From the NCBI GenBank assembly GCA_038240335.1, contig JBBSDV010000043.1, positions 1 to 18,227 of the forward strand: DNA of 18,227 bases, given 5' to 3'. Position 1 is the stretch's first letter. The number at the start of each line of letters is the position of its first letter. Source of the DNA: JBBSDV01 sp038240335 (GTDB taxonomy: Bacteria; Chloroflexota; Dehalococcoidia; DSTF01; JACRBR01). Of this stretch, positions 7,856-13,689 are shown one piece after another. Position numbers and translations under genes: made by a program. The notes beneath the pieces are model-generated. The model was not told the DNA's origin, did no database searches, and saw only the letters and a list, made by a program, of their open reading frames with translations.

Positions 7856-8413
7856 TTGAATCGTGCCTTGTCCGAACTCTTGCTTGCGGGCCAAATGGTG
7901 CGGCTTCGGCTACGCATCGCTAACTTGCTCTGCGGACTGATGCCCGAATTCACCCTCTCGACCGTCCGGGCCCGCATCTACCGGCACACCGGCATGCACA
8001 TTGGCGATCGTGTTTCGTTCATGCAGACGGTGAAGGTGACAGGCTCCGGCGCGAATCCATGCACGCGGCTGACGATCGGCGACGACACGATCATTTCGAG
8101 CGGTGTCCTGTTCAATCTCGAGGGCGCGATCACGATCGGGCGCGACGTCAACGTCAGTCAGTTCGTGCGGATCTACACGAGCAAACACACGATGGCGACG
8201 AGCGCACGCCGCTTCAATCCCAGCTTCATGCCGATGCCCGTCGTGATCAATGATGGAGTGTGGATCGGCGCAGGCTCGATGATCCTGCCCGGCGTCACCA
8301 TCGGCGCCGGCAGCGTCGTAAGCGCTGGCTCCGTCGTCAGCCGCGACGTGCCGCCGGACACACTCGTTGCCGGCGTACCGGCCATCGTTGTGAAGCAGCT
8401 TTCGAAAGAGTGA
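7856..8413 (+). CDS. Hexapeptide-repeat acyltransferase, copy 2 (tandem paralogue)
   Basis: A 185-residue paralogue of the preceding gene, roughly half identical along its length. Both share the MPxFTLST(A/V)R block, VLFNLEGxITIG, NVSQ(Y/F)VRIYT with candidate catalytic histidine (H111 here), GSVVSAGSVV and the GVPA(V/I)VVKQL ending. This copy lacks the C-terminal tail of copy 1. The start is TTG 7856. A stop (TAG 7829-7831) lies just upstream in frame, the only alternatives are TTG 7868 or ATG 7895, and TTG 7856 gives the best match to copy 1. A GAGG lies six bases before it. The 167-base gap to copy 1 contains no coding sequence that could be supported. A plausible but weak promoter (TTGAAT with TGATAC) lies about 40 bases upstream. 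Substrate is unknown. Confidence 0.82.
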   Translation: MNRALSELLLAGQMVRLRLRIANLLCGLMPEFTLSTVRARIYRHTGMHIGDRVSFMQTVKVTGSGANPCTRLTIGDDTIISSGVLFNLEGAITIGRDVNVSQFVRIYTSKHTMATSARRFNPSFMPMPVVINDGVWIGAGSMILPGVTIGAGSVVSAGSVVSRDVPPDTLVAGVPAIVVKQLSKE

Positions 8414-8424
8414 CTACCGAGGAA

Positions 8425-8459
8425 GTTCAGAGTTTAGAGTTCATCGTTCGTAGTTGACC
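8425..8459. repeat. Five GTT-initial heptamers (left arm)
   Basis: The units are GTTCAGA, GTTTAGA, GTTCATC, GTTCGTA and GTTGACC, each beginning with GTT, in exact 7-base phase. The block starts 12 bases after the stop of the second acyltransferase. It forms an imperfect inverted pair with the block at 8528-8559: 23 of 32 positions match when 8424-8455 is compared with its reverse complement. Confidence 0.7.
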
Positions 8460-8527
8460 GTGCACCGCGGACTCATCGTTCCGGGTGCGGCGACGACGTT
8501 GATGGATGGCCCGGCGGCGGGCGCCCC

Positions 8528-8559
8528 AACTGTAAACTATGGACTGTGAGCTGTGAACT
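8528..8559. repeat. Heptamer repeat overlapping the lipocalin-like gene start (right arm)
   Basis: On the plus strand, after AACT, the units are GTAAACT, ATGGACT, GTGAGCT and GTGAACT, all ending in ACT or GCT. On the minus strand this reads AGTTCAC, AGCTCAC, AGTCCAT and AGTTTAC, matching the family seen at 10952-10986. The GTG start of the next gene is the first base of the third unit, so the repeat supplies the -10 box, the start codon and the first codons. Confidence 0.7.
8533..8538 (+). promoter_or_regulatory. Possible -10 box of the lipocalin-like gene, leaderless
   Basis: TAAACT (4 of 6 to TATAAT) lies seven bases before GTG 8546. There is no Shine-Dalgarno. The box is part of the heptamer repeat, so the match could be coincidental. 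Confidence 0.35.
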
Positions 8560-8974
8560 TCACGCGATCATCGGCACCTGGGCGCTCGTCGCCACCGAGT
8601 GGCAGCGCGCCGACGGCCGGCACGCGAACCCGTTCGGGGATGGCGCCGTCGGCATCTTGATCTACGACGCAGCCGGATATATGTCGGCGCAAGTGATGCG
8701 CGCGGATCGCGCCACCGCCGCGGTCGCCGGCATCGACACGGCGATGACGACGGCAACCCCCGGCTACATCGCCTATTTCGGCACGTACGAGGTCGATGCC
8801 ACCGCTGCGCTGATTATGCACGACGTGATCGGCAGCGCCTTCCCCGGCTGGGTCGCCAACGCCCACGGCCGCAACTTCGTCGTCACGAGCGACACGCTGA
8901 TCCTGAGCGCCGATGTGATTTCGGCGGACGGCGTCGCCGTGCACGCATCGACGACATGGGAGCGGGTTGGGTAG
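8546..8974 (+). CDS. Lipocalin-like domain protein
   Basis: A 142-residue soluble protein with the signature of the bacterial lipocalin-like family (Pfam Lipocalin_5 type): IIGTWALVATEWQRADGR from residue 8, NPFGDGAVGILIYDAAGYMSAQVMR (28-52), then GYIAYFGTYEVD and the closing strands. The GTW opening and the PFG...G.LIY...G.MSAQ block are diagnostic. The fold is a small beta-barrel likely to bind a hydrophobic ligand; no function is known for most members. GTG 8546 is the only in-frame start that gives the full domain, with seven residues ahead of it. The start lies inside a heptamer repeat and no Shine-Dalgarno is present, so initiation may be leaderless. It stands alone between repeats and a gene-free stretch. 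Confidence 0.75.
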   Translation: MSCELHAIIGTWALVATEWQRADGRHANPFGDGAVGILIYDAAGYMSAQVMRADRATAAVAGIDTAMTTATPGYIAYFGTYEVDATAALIMHDVIGSAFPGWVANAHGRNFVVTSDTLILSADVISADGVAVHASTTWERVG

Positions 8975-9329
8975 CGGCGTCGGCCGCATCCACCCGATGC
9001 TTCACGAGTGGGTGGTCGGCGGTGCGCCTTGTCCGTTCGCGCAATGTTAGAGGAGGAAGGTTCTGGGGCGGCACGTCCGGACCCTGACGCGAGACTCCGG
9101 AGGTCCGGCAACGTTCGTGCGACAATGCTGCCGGGGCCCTCATTCCCGACGGCGGCAATCTGGATTACCAACCCGGAAGCGAAAAACCACAAAAGTGCTA
9201 AACGATTACATAACGAGCTACCCTCGCAACGCCCCTACACTGATAGTCCGATCAGCCTGATGCGGCTATTAAGGACGTTCGAGATCCTGGAGCGTTGGGA
9301 ACGGCACGCCACCGGAGCGTGCTCAACGA
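8975..9329. other. Intergenic stretch of 355 bases without a supported gene
   Basis: Lies between the convergent lipocalin-like and thiolase genes. It includes a GTCCGGACC palindrome near 9079 and a later related GAGGTCCGG, a more A/T-rich section around 9175-9215, and a hairpin at 9304-9322. Open frames here (for example 9008-9352) have no domain and overlap the thiolase end; none is supported. Confidence 0.5.
9304..9322 (-). terminator. Possible terminator hairpin after the thiolase gene
   Basis: GCACGC and GCGTGC pair perfectly around a seven-base loop, extended by a G-T pair, beginning about seven bases after the thiolase stop on the minus strand. Only a short pyrimidine-rich GTTCCC follows, so termination efficiency is doubtful. 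Confidence 0.35.
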
Positions 9330-10478
9330 TTAGGTCCGCTCGTCGTTGGTGAGGATCAGCGTGCCGGCGGCGTGGAACATGCCTCCGACGCCGTGGGCGA
9401 TGCTCGTGCGCACGTCCGGCAACTGCGCCGCCGCCTCGCCGCGCAGCTGACGCACCGACTCTTGGATAGCGAACATGCCGTACATGCCGGTGTGCGTGTA
9501 GCTCAGGCCGCCACCGTTCGTGTTCAGCGGGAAGTCGCCGCCGGGGGCCGTCCGCATCGCCTCGAAAAAAGGGCCGCTCTCGCCTTTGCCGACGAAGCCG
9601 AGAGCCTCGAGCGCAAACATCGGCGTGTGCGCGAAGGCGTCGTAGAACATCGCGTGATCGATATCCTTGTGCGCCAGCCCCGCTTCCTTGAAGGCGAGCT
9701 GCCCGGACACCTTGAACGCCCTCGACTCCGTGAAGTCGTGCATCTGGCTGATCATCGAGTGCTCGGTCGACTCGCCGGTGCCGACGACGTAAACCGGCCG
9801 CTTCGGGAAGTCCTCCGCGCGATCGGCGGAGACCACGATCAGCGCGCCGCCGCCGTCGGTGACGAGGCAGCACTCCAGCAGGTGCACCGGGTAGGCGATC
9901 ATTCGCGAGTTCAGCACGTCCTCGATCGTGATCGGATCGCGCATCATCGCCCGCGGGTTCTTCTCGGCCCAGCGGCGCGTCGCGACCGCTACCGATGCCA
10001 ACTGCTCGTGCGTCGTGCCGTATTCGTGCATATGGCGCATGATCGGGATGGTGAAGCGCGTCGGCGGACCGGCGACGCCGTATGGCTCCTCGAACTGCGC
10101 GCCGAGGGCCTGCCGCGAGCCGCCCCAACCGCTCATGCCGACGCGCGACTTGCCGCTCTCGCCGTGCGTGATCAGCGCGACGCTGCAGAGGCCGGCCTCG
10201 ATCGCCGCCGCCGCGTGCCGGACGTGGATCATGTACGAACAGCCGCCAACGCTTGTGCCATCCACGTACGTCGGCGTGATGCCGAGATACTCGGCGACCT
10301 GCACCGGCGACTGGCCGGCGCAGAGCACGCCGTCGACGTCGTCCTTCGTTAGCCCCGCATCGGCGAGCGCATTAAACGCGGCCTCGGCGTGCAGCTGAAT
10401 CGCCGACTTGTCCGGCTGGATACCGAGGATGTCGGTCTCCGCCGCGCCGACGATCGCCGCCCGCATCCGCAGACTCAT
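9330..10478 (-). CDS. SCP-x/Ltp2-type thiolase-fold protein
   Basis: A 382-residue thiolase-superfamily protein of the lipid-transfer (SCP-x, Ltp2-like) branch. It opens with RAAIVGAAETD; the nucleophile position has C80 in TSVGGCSYM. Then come TDGGGALIV (207-215), YDAFAHTP (279-286), GGGLSYTHTGMYG (322-334) and SVRQLRGEA. Classical thiolases have HPxG and a second catalytic Cys near the C-terminus. Here the first reads HTGMYG (H329) and the second region is GVGGMFHAAGTLIL without Cys. It may cleave or form acyl-CoA C-C bonds by a thiolase or retro-aldol reaction. Its start ATG overlaps the stop of the DUF35 gene (ATGA), so the two are translationally coupled and probably form a complex, as in known thiolase-DUF35 pairs. 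A start at Met5 is also possible. Substrate is unknown. Confidence 0.85.
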   Translation of the reverse strand: MSLRMRAAIVGAAETDILGIQPDKSAIQLHAEAAFNALADAGLTKDDVDGVLCAGQSPVQVAEYLGITPTYVDGTSVGGCSYMIHVRHAAAAIEAGLCSVALITHGESGKSRVGMSGWGGSRQALGAQFEEPYGVAGPPTRFTIPIMRHMHEYGTTHEQLASVAVATRRWAEKNPRAMMRDPITIEDVLNSRMIAYPVHLLECCLVTDGGGALIVVSADRAEDFPKRPVYVVGTGESTEHSMISQMHDFTESRAFKVSGQLAFKEAGLAHKDIDHAMFYDAFAHTPMFALEALGFVGKGESGPFFEAMRTAPGGDFPLNTNGGGLSYTHTGMYGMFAIQESVRQLRGEAAAQLPDVRTSIAHGVGGMFHAAGTLILTNDERT

Positions 10479-10891
10479 GATGCGGCGCCGATCGGCTGGA
10501 AGAGCGGCAGCGTGATCTCGTCGTTCTGGACTTCCCAGGTCACCTCGACCGGCATGTCGACGGGCAGGTTCTCCGGTGTCGGCTCGATGCCGACGATGTT
10601 GGTCATCATCCGCGGCCCCTCGTCGAGCTGCACGACGGCGATCACGTACGGCACGTAGTCCTGGAAGCCGTACGCCGGCCGGTAGTTGATGACGTAGGAG
10701 TAGAGCTTGCCGCGGCCGGTCGCCGTGAACCAGGCGACGTCCTTCGACGAGCAGAAGGGGCAGAATGGCCGCGGAAAGAAGTACGCCTTGCCGCATGTAT
10801 TGCAGCGCTGGATGCGCAATTCGTGGCGCTTCGCGCCGGCCCAGAACTCTGCGGTCTCGGGCGTCGGCTCTGGGATCGGTCGTTTCGGCAT
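10475..10891 (-). CDS. Zn-ribbon/OB-fold protein (DUF35), thiolase partner
   Basis: A 138-residue protein with an N-terminal helix (FWAGAKRHELRIQRC), a rubredoxin-like zinc ribbon (C30, C33, C44, C47 in CNTC and CPFC) and a C-terminal OB-fold (GRGKLYSYVINYRPAYGFQDYVPYVIAVVQLDEGPRMMTNI...). This is the DUF35/ChsH2 family. Known members bind acyl-CoA and sit on thiolase-superfamily enzymes, for example ChsH2 with Ltp2 in steroid side-chain cleavage and the DUF35 subunit of archaeal acetoacetyl-CoA thiolase/HMG-CoA synthase complexes. Here it is the first gene of a two-gene unit, and its stop overlaps the thiolase start by four bases. ATG 10891 has no Shine-Dalgarno but is eight bases after an extended -10 box, suggesting a leaderless message. 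Confidence 0.92.
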   Translation of the reverse strand: MPKRPIPEPTPETAEFWAGAKRHELRIQRCNTCGKAYFFPRPFCPFCSSKDVAWFTATGRGKLYSYVINYRPAYGFQDYVPYVIAVVQLDEGPRMMTNIVGIEPTPENLPVDMPVEVTWEVQNDEITLPLFQPIGAAS

Positions 10892-10899
10892 ACGACGGG

Positions 10900-10908
10900 A
10901 GTATGCCA
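10900..10908 (-). promoter_or_regulatory. Extended -10 promoter of the DUF35-thiolase unit
   Basis: On the minus strand TGGCATACT gives a TGn extension plus CATACT (4 of 6 to TATAAT), eight bases before ATG 10891. The -35 region is poor (TTCCCC at 17-base spacing). The spacing predicts a transcript starting at or next to the start codon. Confidence 0.45.
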
Positions 10909-10951
10909 GCGCGAATTGTTTAGGGGAAGGGCAAACAACCTTGTTCGCGGG

Positions 10952-10986
10952 AGTTCACAGTTTGCAGTCCGGAGTTCTCAGTTCAC
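10952..10986. repeat. Five AGT-initial heptamers between divergent genes
   Basis: The units AGTTCAC, AGTTTGC, AGTCCGG, AGTTCTC and AGTTCAC run in exact phase; first and last are identical. The block is intergenic, between the divergent DUF35 and membrane-protein genes, about 45-60 bases upstream of the DUF35 promoter. It belongs to the same family as the repeats at 4099-4140, 8425-8459 and 8528-8559. Confidence 0.7.
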
Positions 10987-11062
10987 AACCCGGTTCACGG
11001 TGCAAAACACTCCATTCACATTTCCGCGAGTGTACGGTTGCATGTGCTGCGTCCCCACGAGC

Positions 11063-11091
11063 TTGTCCGCGCGTACGTATCAAAACATACT
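11063..11091 (+). promoter_or_regulatory. Promoter of the membrane-protein pair, leaderless
   Basis: TTGTCC (11063-11068), a 17-base spacer and CATACT (11086-11091) form a reasonable sigma70-type promoter. CATACT ends eight bases before ATG 11100, the same geometry as in the divergent DUF35 gene. There is no Shine-Dalgarno. This favours ATG 11100 over the later ATG 11154. Confidence 0.55.
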
Positions 11092-11099
11092 GAACGCGG

Positions 11100-11552
11100 A
11101 TGAATACACAGGCACGGCCGACTCCCTCGTTCTCGCCCACTGAAACCGACGTTATGTCGCCTAATGCACTCTGGTTCGCCGCGCCCGCCGTTGCGCTTGG
11201 CGCCGGCGCGCTTGCGCAGTGGGCCGACTTCCAGGCGTTGCGCGTGCCGCTCCTGCTGTTCGTCGGTGTTGGCGTGCTCGCGACGGCGTACGCGGCGACG
11301 AGTGGCGCTCGCGGCTGGCGTGCGGCAGCGATCGCCGTCGCCGTTGGTATTGGCACGTGGGCGCTTGCGGAAGCGGTATACAGCATCTTGCACGTCTCCC
11401 TCGGCGAGCGCTTTCACGCGGACCGCTTCGGGCCGCAGTGGTCTCAGGCGATCGGCCTGATCGCGGCGCACGGGCTCTTCCTCGGCGCACCGACCGGCAT
11501 CGCCGCCGCACTCCTGCTCCGGCTGCCGATCCTGTCGCGCACGCGTCGCTGA
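11100..11552 (+). CDS. Four-helix membrane protein of unknown function, first of a pair
   Basis: A 150-residue protein not recognised as a known family. After a polar 20-residue N-terminus there are four hydrophobic segments at about 22-40, 49-67, 75-97 and 117-140, ending in a basic tail RLPILSRTRR. Loops are short; a charged loop (LGERFHADRFGPQWSQ) lies between helices three and four. The start ATG 11100 is supported by a promoter eight bases upstream; ATG 11154 would remove 18 polar residues. The stop TGA shares its last base with the ATG of the next gene (TGATG), so the two are translationally coupled and likely act together. The gene has the same length and helix number as its partner. 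Frame, codon use and hydrophobic pattern support it being real; function is unknown. Confidence 0.7.
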   Translation: MNTQARPTPSFSPTETDVMSPNALWFAAPAVALGAGALAQWADFQALRVPLLLFVGVGVLATAYAATSGARGWRAAAIAVAVGIGTWALAEAVYSILHVSLGERFHADRFGPQWSQAIGLIAAHGLFLGAPTGIAAALLLRLPILSRTRR

Positions 11553-12004
11553 TGCAATTCGAGCATCGCCCCCAGTTGCCGCTCACCCAGCGACGGAAGT
11601 GGCTGGTCGGTCTTGGTGCGACAATGGCGCTCGTGCAGATTATTGGCGCCGCCATCGCAGCTCCCGCCACCACCGGCGACAACGCGAACGCCGCTACCCT
11701 CGCGGCGCTCGTCGGCGCAAGCATCGTTTGGTCGGTAGCGACTGTGCTCTTGCTCGTGCGGCAGACTGATTTGCCCGATGTCGCAACAGCCTCGTTTCTC
11801 GTCACGATCTCGGCCTTCGCTCTATATGCGCTCGTGGCGGCCGCACATGCGCACGACAGCGACCCGAAGGTCAACATCGTCGATGCGATGTTTCTCGGCA
11901 TCACGGTCGGCGCAATGACCGCGCTCGTCGTCTGGGCCCTCGCGATGGGCATCGCGCGCCTGTTGCGGCTGCCGACAACCGCTGCGCTCCACGATGGAAA
12001 ATAG
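11552..12004 (+). CDS. Four-helix membrane protein of unknown function, second of a pair
   Basis: A 150-residue protein with no recognised family. Hydrophobic segments lie at about 18-37, 49-69, 79-100 and 109-136, after a basic N-terminus (MQFEHRPQLPLTQRRKW) that fits a cytoplasmic start. Short loops contain DNAN and HAHDSDPK. The ATG at 11552 overlaps the stop of the preceding gene by one base; the open frame extends further upstream, but that part is only a shadow of gene one. Same length and helix count as its partner may mean an old duplication, although no clear sequence identity is visible by eye. Likely a small hetero-oligomeric membrane complex; role unknown. Confidence 0.7.
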   Translation: MQFEHRPQLPLTQRRKWLVGLGATMALVQIIGAAIAAPATTGDNANAATLAALVGASIVWSVATVLLLVRQTDLPDVATASFLVTISAFALYALVAAAHAHDSDPKVNIVDAMFLGITVGAMTALVVWALAMGIARLLRLPTTAALHDGK

Positions 12005-12074
12005 CAACGACAAGCTTCGGCGGCGCGAGCGACGAGCACAATTACATCGATCCGGCAGTGTGGCAAGCCGCTCA

Positions 12075-12104
12075 TTGACAGCGTGACCGACTCGGACGTA
12101 GGAT
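12075..12104 (+). promoter_or_regulatory. Sigma70-type promoter of the trehalose/glucan cluster
   Basis: TTGACA (perfect -35, 12075-12080), an 18-base spacer and TAGGAT (12099-12104, 4 of 6 to TATAAT). Transcription would start near 12111. It is the best promoter in the window and lies about 340 bases before the first gene of the cluster. Confidence 0.6.
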
Positions 12105-12437
12105 GCCGCTACGAAATCGGTCGGAGTATTAAGAATCGCACGCTCACGGAACGATCACTTGGCCGGTGATATGCCAGGCGTCGATGTTTACGGTTATGAC
12201 ACGTCGTCTCTGGTACGCTCTGCGTGGTGAGAATAACCACCGTTGGCGCTGAATCACGAGCGGCACTCACCGGCAGCTACGTTCCGCAGGCAACACGAGG
12301 CTTCCCGGCGAGACGTCCGGGTGCGCCTCCGGCTTATCTTTCGGTCCGCAGCGCTCCGCACGCACGGTCGCCCTGCAAGCACCTTCCGCCGAATCGCATC
12401 CCGCGAGACGGCGGAACGGAGCAACCGGCAATTCCGC

Positions 12438-12445
12438 AAGGAGGG
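12438..12445 (+). promoter_or_regulatory. Strong ribosome binding site that decides the start of the first GT4 gene
   Basis: AAGGAGGG, the strongest Shine-Dalgarno in the window, with its core GGAGG four bases (GACG) before ATG 12449. It overrides the longer open frame that begins at 12224. Confidence 0.8.
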
Positions 12446-12448
12446 ACG

Positions 12449-13687
12449 ATGTACGGCACCCTGGCGATCCCACGCAGGGCACTCGAGGATCTTGCCGGCT
12501 CGGCCGGCCAATCGAGCATCGATGAGCTGCACAACCTCGCTCGGCCCATTGAGGGACTCCGTGTCCTCAACCTCAGCGTCACCGGCTTTGGCACCGGCAC
12601 GGCCGAGACGCTGAACTCTGCGGTGCCGCTGCTCAACGACCTCGGCCTCGATGTCCAATGGCAAGTCGTGCGTGCGTCCGAAGACGCGGCGCACGTCGCC
12701 CGCTCGATGTACCAGGCGCTCGGAGGCGTCTACGTACAGTGGACGCAGGAGATGACGGATACATGGCTGCGCTATGCAGCGATGAACGCCGAGCTCCTCA
12801 CCGAGCCATTCGACGTGATCATCGTCCACGATCCGCAGCCCCTGGCGATACGCTCCTACGCGCAGAACGACGGTGCGCGCTGGATCATGCACTCCCACCT
12901 CGACCTCTCGTCCGCGCAGGAAGACGTGTGGATGCATTTGCGGCCGCACGTCGAGAAGTACGATGCGACCATCTCGTCAGCGCCTGCCTTCGCGCGCTCT
13001 GATATGTCCGTGCAAAGCTACATAGTGCCGCCGGCGATCGACCCGAACAGCGCGCGCAATATGCCGTTGCCCGACGACGTCGTGCGCTCGGTGCTCGAGC
13101 AGTACGGCATCGATCCCGCGCGACCGATCCTCTGCCAGGTGTCGCCGTGCGACGCTGCGAGCGACTTCTCGGGCGCCGTCGACGCGTGGCAGAAGGTACG
13201 CGAGACGCATCCGGAACTGCAGTTCGTCTTCGTCCTGACGACCGAGCCGCAGGATCCTGCGGGCCGCGCCGCGTACGACGAACTCGCCCGCCGCTGCCAC
13301 GACGAACCGCAGTGCTTCATCGTCGCGTCGGGCTCGGAGGTCGGGAATGTCGAGCTCAACGTCTTCCAGCGCTCGGCCACCGTGATCATGCAGAAGGGTC
13401 TGCGCAAAGGCTTCGGCCTCTGGGTGTCGGACGCACTCTGGAAGGAACGTCCCTGCGTCGTCGCGCCAAGCGGCGGCCTCTGCGAGCAGGTGATCGACGG
13501 CGAGACGGGCCTCGTCGCATCGACCACGGACGAGTTCGCGGCCGCAATCTCGCTCTTGCTCGAAGATAAGGAGATCGCCCGCACATATGGGGAGAATGGC
13601 CGCCGACATGTAGCGGATCGCTTCCTGATCACACGCTACTTGAAGGATTATCTTGGCATCCTGAACGAACTACACAGGAAGAACTAA
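12449..13687 (+). CDS. TreT-like GT4 paralogue with degenerate active site (probable pseudo-glycosyltransferase)
   Basis: A 412-residue GT-B protein clearly homologous to the TreT encoded by the next gene. Shared blocks are VTGFGTGTAE (44-53), HDPQPLAI (127-134), HSHLDLSSAQ (148-157), VPPAIDPNS, GNVELNVFQRSA and IDGETGLV. The positions that bind the nucleotide-sugar diphosphate and the catalytic acids in GT4 enzymes are altered. SRFDPWKD in the neighbour is SPCDAASD here (Arg to P233, Lys to S238), and EGFGLVVSE is KGFGLWVSD (Glu to K320, Glu to D328). The donor-loop GGG is GTG. Length, frame and the rest of the fold are intact, so it is not a decaying pseudogene. Inference: it lacks trehalose synthase activity and may be a structural or allosteric subunit of TreT. 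It has a strong ribosome binding site, is first in the operon and lies two bases from the next start codon. Confidence 0.85.
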   Translation: MYGTLAIPRRALEDLAGSAGQSSIDELHNLARPIEGLRVLNLSVTGFGTGTAETLNSAVPLLNDLGLDVQWQVVRASEDAAHVARSMYQALGGVYVQWTQEMTDTWLRYAAMNAELLTEPFDVIIVHDPQPLAIRSYAQNDGARWIMHSHLDLSSAQEDVWMHLRPHVEKYDATISSAPAFARSDMSVQSYIVPPAIDPNSARNMPLPDDVVRSVLEQYGIDPARPILCQVSPCDAASDFSGAVDAWQKVRETHPELQFVFVLTTEPQDPAGRAAYDELARRCHDEPQCFIVASGSEVGNVELNVFQRSATVIMQKGLRKGFGLWVSDALWKERPCVVAPSGGLCEQVIDGETGLVASTTDEFAAAISLLLEDKEIARTYGENGRRHVADRFLITRYLKDYLGILNELHRKN

Positions 13688-13689
13688 GC

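Larger units (their letters stand above)
12005..12448. other. Intergenic leader region of the trehalose/glucan cluster
   Basis: This 444-base gap holds the promoter at 12075-12104, a leader of about 340 bases and the ribosome binding site at 12438-12445. Small inverted repeats are present: GACCGA (12085) with TCGGTC (12117) around the -10 box, GGTTAT (12192) with ATAACC (12233), and GTGGT/ACCAC (12224-12240). An open frame from 12224 joins the downstream gene but shows Arg/Pro-rich shadow-like sequence and is rejected as coding. No known riboswitch was recognised. Confidence 0.5.

Noticed and set aside
7824..7859. Tiny ORF (ATG 7824) just before the second acyltransferase
   Set aside because: Only 11 codons. 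Its stop TGA overlaps the TTG start region, but there is no ribosome binding site or conservation to support a leader peptide.
9008..9352. 114-codon open frame between the lipocalin-like and thiolase genes
   Set aside because: No domain, no ribosome binding site, and it overlaps the thiolase 3' end and its hairpin.
10479..10796. N-terminal extension of the thiolase frame into the DUF35 gene
   Set aside because: It is out of frame with the real DUF35 product and has shadow-like composition. The ATGA overlap marks the natural start.
4099..10986. Heptamer blocks as a CRISPR array
   Set aside because: The units are seven bases with no spacers of constant length and no cas genes, so the architecture is not that of CRISPR.
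12224..12448. N-terminal extension of the first GT4 protein
   Set aside because: Composition is unlike the protein and has no counterpart in TreT. A strong Shine-Dalgarno sits directly before ATG 12449.
12449..13687. First GT4 gene as a pseudogene
   Set aside because: The frame is complete at normal length, the ribosome binding site is strong, and only active-site positions are selectively altered. This fits a maintained non-catalytic protein better than decay.
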